A stretch of DNA of 64,000 nucleotides, from assembly GCF_041380235.1 (NCBI RefSeq), contig NZ_JBGIYY010000002.1:272289-336288 (forward strand), given 5' to 3'. Both the position numbers and the translations under genes were made by a program. The DNA is from Glaciecola sp041380235. GTDB taxonomy: Bacteria; Pseudomonadota; Gammaproteobacteria; Enterobacterales; Alteromonadaceae. The notes below the pieces were generated by a model that was not told the DNA's origin, searched no databases, and saw only the letters and a list, made by a program, of their open reading frames with translations. Positions 9,760 through 18,398 of the stretch are shown in pieces (within the stretch, counting starts at the first letter, position 1; every line of letters starts with the position of its first letter).

Positions 9760-11181
9760 ATGGTCGACAGTATCTTATGGCACGATTACGAAACTTGGGG
9801 AGTGAACCCGCGAGCCGACTTTCCTGTGCAGTTTGCAGCTATACGCACCGATTTGTCGCTTAATCCAATTGGTAAACCGATAAATTACTTTTGCCAAATA
9901 CCCAATGACTACCTGCCGCACCCTCAGGCATGTTTAGTGACCGGTATTACCCCCCAACAAAGTTTACGAGATGGTTATCTTGAATGCGAGTTTGCGGCAA
10001 AAGTTTTGGCTCATATGCAAGAGCCAAAGACCTGCACCGCCGGTTACAACAGCATAAAGTTTGATGAAGAAGTCACTCGCAACCTACTCTACCGAAACTT
10101 TCACCCGGTATACGAGCGTGAATATGAGCACGGTAATTCACGTTGGGATGTCATTGATTTAGTCAGAGCAGCATATGCATTGCGTCCCGACGGCATACAG
10201 TGGCCATATTACGATGACGGTAAACCGTGCTTTAAGCTCGAAAAACTCAGCGAAGCGAATGGTTTAGAGCATAAGTCTGCACATGATGCACTTTCAGATG
10301 TCTCCGCCACCATCGGCATCGCTAAGTTAATAAAAGAAAAACAACCAAAACTGTATGACTTCTATTGGCAGTTACGAGATAAACAAAACGTGCTGCAAGA
10401 AATCGACCTTGTTTCACACAAGCCTTTTTTGCATGTTTCAGGTTACATCAATAGTACTCAGGGCTGCTGCAGTTGGTTTATGCCAGTCTGCGTCCATCCT
10501 ACTAACCGTAATGCCATCATTGCAATAAACTTAGAAAAGGATATATCGGTATTATCGGAGTATTCCATACAGCAACTGCAGTCCAATGACATGGTAACCC
10601 AACTATATCAAGAGCGGCGCATCCCACTGATGCAAATAGCCATCAACAAGGTACCATTTGTTGCGCCGGCTAAAATGCTAACTGAAGAGAATGCGCAACG
10701 CCTTGGCATTAACCGCCAGCAGTGCCTCGCAAACTACCAAACCTTGCAACAAATGGCCGATTTACAAATCAAATGCGAGCTGCTCTTTGAGCGCGAGTTT
10801 AATCGTGATCTTAAAATTGATATAGATGCTCAGCTTTATACTAGAGAATTCCCTAGCGCCGCCGATAAGCAAGTGATGAACAAGATACGAAACAGCAAGC
10901 CTGAAGCATTGAGCAGTTTATATCATCAAATGCTCAACCCTCTCTATCGGGCGCAGCTATTTAGATATATGGGCAGAAATTTTCCAAATTTGATGGATCA
11001 GAAAGATTTAGAGAAGTGGGTAGCGCACCGCAAGGAGCGCTTTGTCGAGGGTAGTGATCCAGCTTACCTTTCTCTAGCAGGGTTTCAGCAGCAAATAGAA
11101 GCCTTAGCACAACAGTATGGTGAAGATAACAAAAAGTTATCTATTTTGAAGCAGCTTGAGCGCTACGCAAGCGAATTGTAA
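9760..11181 (+). CDS. sbcB: Exodeoxyribonuclease I
   Basis: ExoI digests single-stranded DNA 3' to 5' in recombination and mismatch repair. The protein has 473 residues, close to E. coli (475). The DEDDh core opens with HDYETWG (D9, E11), where the family usually has HDYETFG, and closes with the HDALSD motif near residue 173-180. The SH3-like and helical C-terminal parts follow, ending in a helix with ILKQLERYASEL. An AAGGAA ribosome binding site precedes the ATG. FapA follows after 29 bases on the same strand and may be read through. No anomalies seen. Confidence 0.95.
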   Translation: MVDSILWHDYETWGVNPRADFPVQFAAIRTDLSLNPIGKPINYFCQIPNDYLPHPQACLVTGITPQQSLRDGYLECEFAAKVLAHMQEPKTCTAGYNSIKFDEEVTRNLLYRNFHPVYEREYEHGNSRWDVIDLVRAAYALRPDGIQWPYYDDGKPCFKLEKLSEANGLEHKSAHDALSDVSATIGIAKLIKEKQPKLYDFYWQLRDKQNVLQEIDLVSHKPFLHVSGYINSTQGCCSWFMPVCVHPTNRNAIIAINLEKDISVLSEYSIQQLQSNDMVTQLYQERRIPLMQIAINKVPFVAPAKMLTEENAQRLGINRQQCLANYQTLQQMADLQIKCELLFEREFNRDLKIDIDAQLYTREFPSAADKQVMNKIRNSKPEALSSLYHQMLNPLYRAQLFRYMGRNFPNLMDQKDLEKWVAHRKERFVEGSDPAYLSLAGFQQQIEALAQQYGEDNKKLSILKQLERYASEL

Positions 11182-11210
11182 ATTAGCAAAAAGGTAACCT
11201 AACAAACGAC

Positions 11211-12866
11211 ATGAGCGGTATTACATTCAGTATTAATTCGGTTACTAACGACCTTGTTGCGAGCATTGATCCTCTCTTGTTTGAAGACCTTTGCAGCGAA
11301 GCGTCTTTTGCTGCTTTAATTTCAAAGACCGATTATAAAGATTGTGAACTCGATAAAGTTGCTATCAAAGCATTGGCTATTTTGCTTGAACAAGCAAAAA
11401 GCACAGGCGTCTCTGACAAAGTAGTTGGCCCAATCGGCAAAGTAGTAGAAGAAAATACCGAAGATACGATTACAATTTCACTGGCACCCGACCACATGTC
11501 GGCAAGTATGTCAGTGGTATCAAATGCAAGCGGTAAACAACCCTCGTATCAAGAAGTAAAAGACATGTTGGCCTATAAAGGTGTCACTCGTGGGATCAGT
11601 AAAAAACGAGTTCAAAACCTGCTCAACCATGCCATAGAAAGTGAGCCTGGAAAAGAATTCAATGAAATAATTGCGATAGGTTTACCCGCCCGCGATGGTA
11701 AGGCGTCTAAAATTAGACCGCTAGTACCCAACGCACTTGACCGTATTTTACGTCCACAAGAAAAGGGCGGTGATAAAGTCGATATGCGTAATTTAGGGGA
11801 CGTACTCTGCGTTAGTCCAGATCAAGCGGTGGCAAAAAGAATTCCGCCTACTAACGGACGCCTTGGCTATACTGTGAGCAACAAGCCCTTACAAGCAAAA
11901 AAAGGCGCATGGGTCGATATTAAGCTTGGCCAAAACACAAAAATATCCGACGCTGACGAAAATCTGATTTTATCGGCATTAGCAGGTCAGCCCAAGTTTG
12001 AAAACGATTTGATGTCGATTGACGACACTTACGTTTCAAAGGGTGTGAATGTTGGTACAGGCAATATAATCTATGAAGGTGCTGTGATTGTTAATGGCGA
12101 TGTCACAGAAAATATGCAAATAATTGCCAAGGGCGACGTCACCATTAATGGCTTTGTAGAATCGGCATTTATTCAAGCTGGCGGAGACATCATTATCACC
12201 CAGGGCGCAACGGGCAAAATGAATGAAGAAGACTGCCAGTTAATTGCTAAAGGAAATATCTTCATTCAGCATGGCCAAGGATTACACGTTCAAGTTGATA
12301 AAAACTTCAATGTTAAAAGACAGCTTGCATACTCCAACGTGACTTGCAAAGGGCAACTGTTTATCGGAGACCCTGAGAACCCGAGCGGCAATTTGTTTGC
12401 CAGTAAAATTAATGCCTACAACAGTATCAGGGCCGGTAGCGTGGGCGCAATATCAGGCAGTGTGCTAGAAGTGGATTTTTCTGAGGGCTATAATCACCTC
12501 ATTCATAATTTAGAATCTGTACACGACCTGCTAAAAGCATTGACGTCAGTAAATGTCGATCATGAGATCAAATTAAGTAAAATCAACGCAAAAAAATACC
12601 CACCTCATCTGCGTAAAAAACTTAAAAAATTGGATGCTTGCATCGGTAAAGAGCGGCATTTAATTAACTGGCTGAGAAAAATGCAGGGTGACCTTGAGCT
12701 AGCGAAAAAAGACTATGAAAGTAATGCTCGTATCATTGCCAACAAAGAATTATTTCCTGGCGTACTTGTGAAACTTAACAAGCGGATATATCGTGCTCAA
12801 AAAGAAACCATGAAGTCTCGCATACTGCTGGTTGACGGAGCTTGGGAATATCAACCCATTATTTAG
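11211..12866 (+). CDS. FapA (DUF342) family protein
   Basis: This 551-residue cytoplasmic protein belongs to the FapA/DUF342 family, one member of which influences flagellar assembly and polar regulation in Vibrio. The diagnostic part is a right-handed beta-helix-like stretch of short repeats around residues 280-420 (GNIIYEGAVIVNGDV, AKGDVTINGFVESA, AGGDIIITQGATG). A charged, probably coiled-coil C-terminal segment follows (about 440-530). It sits 29 bases after sbcB. There are no flagellar or chemotaxis genes anywhere in the window, so the flagellar role is family knowledge only. Confidence 0.85.
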   Translation: MSGITFSINSVTNDLVASIDPLLFEDLCSEASFAALISKTDYKDCELDKVAIKALAILLEQAKSTGVSDKVVGPIGKVVEENTEDTITISLAPDHMSASMSVVSNASGKQPSYQEVKDMLAYKGVTRGISKKRVQNLLNHAIESEPGKEFNEIIAIGLPARDGKASKIRPLVPNALDRILRPQEKGGDKVDMRNLGDVLCVSPDQAVAKRIPPTNGRLGYTVSNKPLQAKKGAWVDIKLGQNTKISDADENLILSALAGQPKFENDLMSIDDTYVSKGVNVGTGNIIYEGAVIVNGDVTENMQIIAKGDVTINGFVESAFIQAGGDIIITQGATGKMNEEDCQLIAKGNIFIQHGQGLHVQVDKNFNVKRQLAYSNVTCKGQLFIGDPENPSGNLFASKINAYNSIRAGSVGAISGSVLEVDFSEGYNHLIHNLESVHDLLKALTSVNVDHEIKLSKINAKKYPPHLRKKLKKLDACIGKERHLINWLRKMQGDLELAKKDYESNARIIANKELFPGVLVKLNKRIYRAQKETMKSRILLVDGAWEYQPII

Positions 12867-12995
12867 AAGGCCCCTGCAATTCCCACAATAGTAATCCCGC
12901 CGCCTACACCACACCTATCATTAGGGCACTGCTGCAGCGGAACCATAGTTGTGGTCTAGTTACATTTGAGCAACCATTGCCATTTGTAATGTTAC

Positions 12996-14168
12996 TTATA
13001 ATCTCTCTACCGCCAGCGCCGTCGCTTCACCACCGCCTATACATAGCGCCGCTAAGCCTTTACTCAAGCCTTTTTGCTCTAAAGCATGTAACAAGGTCAC
13101 CACAATGCGCGCGCCTGAAGCACCTATTGGATGACCAAGTGCACACGCACCACCGTTAACGTTTACTTTGGTGCTGTCTAGGCCCAGTTTATTGACGCCC
13201 AACATAGTCACCATGGCAAAGGCCTCATTGATTTCGAATAGATCTACATCGTCTGTTGTCCACCCTGCTTTGCTCAAAACTTTCTCAATAGCGCCAATTG
13301 GTGCTACTGTGAACGCCTCTGGCTTCATGGCATGCGTCGCGTGAGCGACAATTCTCGCCAAGGGTTTCAAGCCCAGCTCATTTGCTCTTTCTTCAGACAT
13401 CACCAAAAGAGCCGCAGCACCATCGGAGATAGAACTCGAATTTGCAGCAGTGACGGTGCCATCCTTTTTGAATGCGGGACGTAACGTTGGAATTTTGTCG
13501 ACTCTGGCATTACCAGGCCCCTCATCGGTATCAACTGTAACATCACCTTTACGCGTATTTACCGTAAGCGGCGTGATCTCATTTTTAAACGCACCGGATG
13601 CTATTGCCGCCTGCGCTTTGCTCAAAGAGCTAACCGCAAACTCGTCCATCTGTTCACGAGTGATGCCTTCAGCATCGGCAGTATCTTGTGCAAAACAGCC
13701 CATAGCTTTGCCATCGTAAGCATTCTCGAGACCATCAAGCATCATATGATCGAAGGTTTGTCCATGCCCCATACGGTAGCCTGCGCGAGCCTTGCTTAAC
13801 AAATAAGGGGCTCCTGACATATTTTCCATGCCCCCGGCAACCACCGCATGCGCACTGCCGGCTTTGATAAGGTCGTGAGCGAGCATGATCGCTTTCATTC
13901 CAGAGCCGCATACTTTATTGATTGTGCTTGCACCAACGCTCATTGGTAAGCCCGCTCCAAGACTCGCCTGACGCGCAGGCGCCTGACCAAGACCGGCTGG
14001 CAACACACAGCCCATAATCACTTCGTCGATGCTTTCTACAGCAACGTCAGCAATTGCCGCTTTGATAGCAGCAGCACCTAATGAGGGTGATGAGACTTCA
14101 CTCAAGGCACCCATAAACCCGCCCATTGGCGTGCGCTTTGCTGCAACAATCACTACTGATCCACTCAT
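12996..14168 (-). CDS. Acetyl-CoA C-acyltransferase (thiolase)
   Basis: This degradative-type thiolase cleaves acetoacetyl-CoA, or a related 3-ketoacyl-CoA, with CoA. The nucleophile is C87 in KVCGSGMKA. The other catalytic residues are H346 in GHPIGASGAR and C376 in CIGGGEA. It has 390 residues, typical of the family. It is divergent from liuR across a 127-base region holding two LiuR-like operators, so it is very likely part of the leucine regulon and converts its acetoacetyl-CoA product to acetyl-CoA. A CoA transferase or synthetase needed to activate acetoacetate is not in the window. AGGAAA precedes the ATG. Confidence 0.93.
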   Translation of the reverse strand: MSGSVVIVAAKRTPMGGFMGALSEVSSPSLGAAAIKAAIADVAVESIDEVIMGCVLPAGLGQAPARQASLGAGLPMSVGASTINKVCGSGMKAIMLAHDLIKAGSAHAVVAGGMENMSGAPYLLSKARAGYRMGHGQTFDHMMLDGLENAYDGKAMGCFAQDTADAEGITREQMDEFAVSSLSKAQAAIASGAFKNEITPLTVNTRKGDVTVDTDEGPGNARVDKIPTLRPAFKKDGTVTAANSSSISDGAAALLVMSEERANELGLKPLARIVAHATHAMKPEAFTVAPIGAIEKVLSKAGWTTDDVDLFEINEAFAMVTMLGVNKLGLDSTKVNVNGGACALGHPIGASGARIVVTLLHALEQKGLSKGLAALCIGGGEATALAVERL

Positions 14169-14207
14169 ATTCAGTTTCCTGTTTGTTAAATGATAAATAT
14201 TTTCACA

Positions 14208-14245
14208 TTACGTTTACGTTAACTTGACTTTACGTAAACGTAAAG
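14208..14245. promoter_or_regulatory. Two LiuR-type operators in the divergent control region
   Basis: Site 1 is TTACGTTTACGTTAA at 14208-14222. Site 2 is the near-perfect palindrome CTTTACGTAAACGTAAAG at 14228-14245. Their ten-base cores are reverse complements of one another. For the liuR direction, TTGACT (14224-14229) and CATTAT (14248-14253) are spaced 18 bases with site 2 inside the spacer, the typical MerR-family promoter layout. Site 1 is placed to serve the thiolase direction. Binding by LiuR is inferred from position and symmetry. Confidence 0.75.
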
Positions 14246-14295
14246 TGCATTATTCATGTTAATCGAAATTTGCAGATTAATTTGAAAATTACGCT

Positions 14296-14691
14296 ATGTC
14301 AGACAACACCACTTATACCATTGGCGAATTGTCGAAAGACTTCGACATAACACCGCGCTCCATTCGATTTTATGAAGAGCAAGGATTACTTGAACCCCTT
14401 CGCCAAGGCCAGTCGCGTATTTATCATACCAAAGATAAAGTGCGCTTAAAGTTGATCTTGCGCGGCAAGCGTTTGGGGTTTTCATTAGCCGAAATTAGCA
14501 AATTATTCGAACTGTACGATACTAATCCTAATTCTGCAGCGCAACTACAAACTATGCTGCAGCTTACCGAACAAAAACGCGCGGTGCTTGAACAGCAGTT
14601 AAACGACATTCAAATGCTAATGAATGAGTTAAATGATGTTGAAGCGCGCTGTAAAGAAGAACTTAACGACTTAACAAGAGGTGTTGCATGA
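14296..14691 (+). CDS. liuR: MerR family regulator of leucine/isovalerate degradation (LiuR)
   Basis: The 131-residue protein has the MerR winged-helix DNA-binding domain in its first 70 residues (YTIGELSKDF, TPRSIRFYEEQGLL, GFSLAEISKLF). A long dimerisation helix follows, with a coiled-coil pattern to the end. There is no metal-binding cysteine cluster, so it is not a metal sensor. LiuR proteins of proteobacteria control branched-chain acyl-CoA degradation. The gene is first in the liu operon, its stop overlaps the ATG of liuA (ATGA), and its promoter region holds the two palindromes described above, so autoregulation is likely. Confidence 0.92.
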   Translation: MSDNTTYTIGELSKDFDITPRSIRFYEEQGLLEPLRQGQSRIYHTKDKVRLKLILRGKRLGFSLAEISKLFELYDTNPNSAAQLQTMLQLTEQKRAVLEQQLNDIQMLMNELNDVEARCKEELNDLTRGVA

Positions 14692-15860
14692 TTAACGCGT
14701 CGTATCCTACGCTTAACTTCGGTCTTGGTGATGACATTGATATGCTCAGAGACCATGTTTATAACTTTGCCCAAAACGAAATAGCCCCGCTCGCTGAAAA
14801 GTCAGATGAAGCTAACAGTTTTCCGAATCAACTGTGGCCTAAATTGGGCGATATGGGATTGCTAGGGGTGACGGTTAGTGAAGAGTTTGGTGGATCAGAT
14901 ATGGGCTATCTTGCGCATACTGTAGCGATGGAAGAAATCAGCCGGGCCAGCGCCGGCATCGGTCTGAGCTACGGCGCGCATTCTAACCTTTGCGTTAACC
15001 AACTGCATAAAAACGGCAGTCAGGCGCAAAAAGAAAAATATTTGCCGAAGTTAGTATCGGGTGAACACATTGGCGCCTTGGCAATGAGCGAACCGAATGC
15101 TGGCTCAGATGTGGTGAGCATGAAACTACGCGCTGATAAGAAAGGCGATAAGTACATCTTAAATGGCAACAAAATGTGGATCACCAATGGTCCAGACGCG
15201 CACACATTTATTATTTACGCGAAAACAGATGTGACTGCAGGCTCAAAGGGTATTACCGCTTTTATCGTTGAAAAAAACACTCCGGGCTTTACGCAGGCTC
15301 AAAAGCTCGACAAGCTGGGCATGCGCTCGTCTAATACCTGTGAACTGGTGTTTGTCGATGCTGAGGTTCCTGCTGAAAATATCTTGGGTAATGAAGGCGG
15401 TGGCGTAAAGGTTTTGATGAGCGGTTTAGATTACGAACGCTTAGTACTATCTGGAGGCCCTTTAGGCATTATGCAGGCATGCATGGACGCGGTTGTTCCT
15501 TATATTCATGACCGCACACAGTTTGGCAAATCCATCGGCGAATTCCAGTTAGTGCAGGGTAAAGTGGCCGATATGTACACCCAAATGAATGCAGCACGTG
15601 CCTATGTTTACGCAGTTGCTCGCTCGTGTGATCGGGGAGAAACTACGCGTAAAGATGCCGCCGGTGCAATATTGTACTCAGCTGAGCTAGCCACAAAGAT
15701 GGCGCTAGACGCGATTCAGTTGCTAGGCGGCAATGGCTATATCAATGAATATCCGACCGGACGTCTATTGCGCGACGCTAAACTCTATGAGATTGGTGCA
15801 GGCACCTCAGAAATACGACGTATGCTGATAGGTCGTGAACTGTTCAACGAATCGGCATAA
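14688..15860 (+). CDS. liuA: Isovaleryl-CoA dehydrogenase
   Basis: This FAD acyl-CoA dehydrogenase converts isovaleryl-CoA to 3-methylcrotonyl-CoA, passing electrons to ETF. Length is 390 residues. Family signatures include MSEPNAGSD, WITNG, and QLLGGNGYINEYP near the C-terminus. The catalytic glutamate lies about residue 250 in GLDYERLVL, the helix position typical of isovaleryl-CoA dehydrogenases rather than the C-terminal position of medium-chain enzymes. Genes on both sides belong to the same pathway, which fixes the substrate. It is translationally coupled to liuR. Confidence 0.95.
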   Translation: MINASYPTLNFGLGDDIDMLRDHVYNFAQNEIAPLAEKSDEANSFPNQLWPKLGDMGLLGVTVSEEFGGSDMGYLAHTVAMEEISRASAGIGLSYGAHSNLCVNQLHKNGSQAQKEKYLPKLVSGEHIGALAMSEPNAGSDVVSMKLRADKKGDKYILNGNKMWITNGPDAHTFIIYAKTDVTAGSKGITAFIVEKNTPGFTQAQKLDKLGMRSSNTCELVFVDAEVPAENILGNEGGGVKVLMSGLDYERLVLSGGPLGIMQACMDAVVPYIHDRTQFGKSIGEFQLVQGKVADMYTQMNAARAYVYAVARSCDRGETTRKDAAGAILYSAELATKMALDAIQLLGGNGYINEYPTGRLLRDAKLYEIGAGTSEIRRMLIGRELFNESA

Positions 15861-15884
15861 CCCGCTTAGTTGACCCAAAAATAA

Positions 15885-15956
15885 GTTGCTAGTTGCAACA
15901 AATGTTATATCAACCGATGCGCCATTCATGCTAAAGATGATATGGCGCATTAGCAT
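15885..15956 (+). other. Structured liuA-liuB intergenic spacer
   Basis: The 122-base gap between liuA and liuB contains a hairpin GTTGC/GCAAC at 15885-15899. Beyond it are two interleaved inverted repeats. ATGCGCCA (15917-15924) pairs with TGGCGCAT (15943-15950), and ATGCTAA (15928-15934) pairs with TTAGCAT (15950-15956). The order A-B-A'-B' permits either alternative hairpins or an H-type pseudoknot just upstream of the liuB ribosome binding site. No T-tract follows, so this is not a simple terminator. Confidence 0.5.
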
Positions 15957-15982
15957 ATAAACTAACAGACCATGGAGTCTTT

Positions 15983-17590
15983 GTGCCGGTAATTAAAACA
16001 TTAATTAATCCCAACAGCGAAGCATTTACGCAGAACAAAGCGCACATGCAGGCGCAAGTTGACGACCTGTATCAGGTCGTTCAAACACTCATGCTTGGCG
16101 GTGGTGAAAGTAGCCGTGAACGTCATACATCAAGAGGCAAGTTACTGCCAAGAGATCGCATTGAGACACTGCTTGACCCTAACACTGCTTTTCTCGAAAT
16201 CGGACAACTGGCTGCCTATCAAGTTTATGATGATTATGTGCCTTGCGCCGGCGTTATTGCAGGGATTGGTCAGGTCTCTGGCATAAGCTGTATGATTGTA
16301 GCAAATGACGCTACCGTAAAAGGCGGTACGTATTATCCGTTAACAGTAAAAAAGCATCTTCGTGCGCAAACCATTGCCGCTGAAAACCACCTACCCTGTA
16401 TCTATCTAGTAGATTCGGGTGGTGCTAACTTACCCCGCCAAGATGAGGTATTTCCTGATAAAGAGCATTTTGGGCGCATCTTTTTTAATCAAGCTAATAT
16501 GTCTGCTCAAAACATTCCACAAATTGCCGTGGTCATGGGTTCATGTACTGCCGGTGGCGCATACGTGCCAGCCATGGCAGACGAGTCAATTATTGTCAAA
16601 GAGCAAGGCACTATCTTTTTAGGTGGCCCTCCCCTAGTGCAGGCCGCTACCGGTGAAATTGTCACGGCCGAAGAGCTAGGCGGTGGCGATGTGCATTGCC
16701 GAACGTCTGGCGTAGTCGATCATCTTGCCAAAGATGATGCTCACGCGCTGCAAATCGCGAAAGACGCGATCGCACGCCTAAACCGCCCGTCTGTCCAAGC
16801 CGTAGTTCGCAAAGCCAGCAAAGCGCCGCTTTACGATGAAGATGAAATATATGGCATCATTCCAAAAGATACCAAACAGCCATACGATGTGCGCGAAGTC
16901 ATTGCCAGAGTAGTAGACGGCAGTGAGTTTGACGAGTTCAAAAAACTCTATGGCGAAACATTAGTCTGTGGATTTGCCCATATCGACGGCTATCCGGTGG
17001 GGATTTTAGCTAACAATGGCATCCTTTTTTCAGAGTCTGCACAAAAAGGCGCGCACTTCATAGAGTTATGCTGTCAGCGTAAAATTCCCCTCGTCTTCTT
17101 ACAAAACATTACTGGCTTTATGGTAGGCAAGCAATATGAGGCTGGTGGTATTGCAAAACATGGCGCAAAAATGGTCACCGCGGTGGCCTGTGCGAAAGTG
17201 CCGAAGATCACTTTATTAATTGGTGGCAGCTTTGGTGCCGGCAACTATGGTATGTGTGGACGTGCTTACGACCCACGTTTTTTGTTTATGTGGCCTAACG
17301 CCAGAATCTCAGTAATGGGCGGCGAACAAGCCGCAGGTGTGCTCGCACAGGTCAAGAAATCGCAGACTGAGCGTGCGGGCGAGACATTCACTGAAGCACA
17401 AGCCCAGGCGATTAAACAACCTGTGATTGATACCTACGAAAAGCAGGGTCATCCATATTTTGCTTCAGCACGCTTATGGGATGACGGAGTCATCGATCCG
17501 GCAGATACGCGTAAAGTATTAGCCTTAGCACTCGCAGCGTCCTTAAATAAACCCATCGAAGACACGCAGTTTGGCGTGTTTAGAATGTAA
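15983..17590 (+). CDS. liuB: Methylcrotonoyl-CoA carboxylase, carboxyltransferase (beta) subunit
   Basis: This is the carboxyltransferase half of 3-methylcrotonyl-CoA carboxylase, which works with the biotin-bearing LiuD. It has 535 residues. The two crotonase-like halves are visible: AGVIAGIGQVSG with GGTYYPLTVKKHLRAQ, then LANNGILFSESAQKGAHF, NITGFMVGKQYEAGGIAKHGAKM and GGSFGAGNYGMCGRAY. These are characteristic of methylcrotonyl- rather than acetyl-CoA carboxylases. Translation starts at GTG 15983, with GGAG five bases upstream. The 122-base spacer before it carries interleaved inverted repeats. Confidence 0.95.
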   Translation: MPVIKTLINPNSEAFTQNKAHMQAQVDDLYQVVQTLMLGGGESSRERHTSRGKLLPRDRIETLLDPNTAFLEIGQLAAYQVYDDYVPCAGVIAGIGQVSGISCMIVANDATVKGGTYYPLTVKKHLRAQTIAAENHLPCIYLVDSGGANLPRQDEVFPDKEHFGRIFFNQANMSAQNIPQIAVVMGSCTAGGAYVPAMADESIIVKEQGTIFLGGPPLVQAATGEIVTAEELGGGDVHCRTSGVVDHLAKDDAHALQIAKDAIARLNRPSVQAVVRKASKAPLYDEDEIYGIIPKDTKQPYDVREVIARVVDGSEFDEFKKLYGETLVCGFAHIDGYPVGILANNGILFSESAQKGAHFIELCCQRKIPLVFLQNITGFMVGKQYEAGGIAKHGAKMVTAVACAKVPKITLLIGGSFGAGNYGMCGRAYDPRFLFMWPNARISVMGGEQAAGVLAQVKKSQTERAGETFTEAQAQAIKQPVIDTYEKQGHPYFASARLWDDGVIDPADTRKVLALALAASLNKPIEDTQFGVFRM

Positions 17591-17603
17591 TCAGGGTATC
17601 ATT

Positions 17604-18398
17604 ATGCAAAACATAGAATTAGAAATTGACGTAAAAGGCGTGGCCCGTGTGACATTAAATAGGCCTGATATTCATAACGCCTTTGATGAGCATGTGATCC
17701 AATCGCTCATTGATGTATTCGAACAAGTCGACAGCGATAACCGCGTTCGCGTGATGATCTTACAAGCTCGAGGCAAATCATTCAGCGCCGGGGCAGATTT
17801 AAACTGGATGCAAAAAATGGCCAGCTATGCCTATGAAGAAAATAAGCGCGACGCTGACCAGTTAGCAAAAATGCTGAATAAACTTTATACCCTTAGCAAG
17901 CCTACCATAGCTAGAGTGCAAGGCGCTGCTTTTGGCGGTGCAGTAGGTTTAGTAGCATGTTGTGATATTGCGGTTGGCTCCAAATTAAGCAAGTTCTGCT
18001 TAAGCGAAGTTAAACTCGGGTTAATTCCCGCCACAATATCGCCTTATGTGATTGGCGCAGTGGGTTTACGTGAAGCAAAGCGTCTGTTTATGACAGCAGA
18101 AGTGATCTCCTCTCAGCGAGCTAGACGCTTAGGCTTGATTAACGAAGCGGTTAGCGAGGAAGACCTAGACATTACCATTGATGAAATTATAAATAACATA
18201 CTCAAAAATGGCCCCTTAGCCGTAAGCCAATCTAAAGCCTTGGCTACCGTTGTAGCGGGACGGCCTATCGACACCGACTTAATTGATTTTACAAGTGACG
18301 TCATTGCCAAAATACGCGTATCTAAAGAGGGGCAAGAAGGCCTAAGCGCTTTTTTAGATAAACGCAAAGCCAATTGGATAGCGCAAGATGATAAATAA
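17604..18398 (+). CDS. liuC: Methylglutaconyl-CoA hydratase (enoyl-CoA hydratase family)
   Basis: This crotonase-fold protein should hydrate 3-methylglutaconyl-CoA to HMG-CoA. I use ATG 17604 (MQNIELEIDVKGV), 13 bases after the liuB stop, giving 264 residues; an in-frame upstream start inside liuB would add 11 unrelated residues. Family motifs are RVTLNRPDIHNAF, GKSFSAGADLNWM (oxyanion hole) and VQGAAFGGAVGLVACCD. The 3' end overlaps the ATG of liuD by 11 bases. The specific substrate is assigned from operon position between liuB and liuD. Confidence 0.93.
   Translation: MQNIELEIDVKGVARVTLNRPDIHNAFDEHVIQSLIDVFEQVDSDNRVRVMILQARGKSFSAGADLNWMQKMASYAYEENKRDADQLAKMLNKLYTLSKPTIARVQGAAFGGAVGLVACCDIAVGSKLSKFCLSEVKLGLIPATISPYVIGAVGLREAKRLFMTAEVISSQRARRLGLINEAVSEEDLDITIDEIINNILKNGPLAVSQSKALATVVAGRPIDTDLIDFTSDVIAKIRVSKEGQEGLSAFLDKRKANWIAQDDK

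Noticed and set aside
12867..12995. Terminator between convergent FapA and thiolase genes
   Set aside because: Only four-base arms (ACCA/TGGT) were found and there is no T-tract.
18113..18373. Antisense open frames within liu, mfd, hrpA and pheT genes
   Set aside because: They lie wholly inside strongly conserved genes on the other strand or frame and have no recognisable protein features; they are by-products of codon bias.
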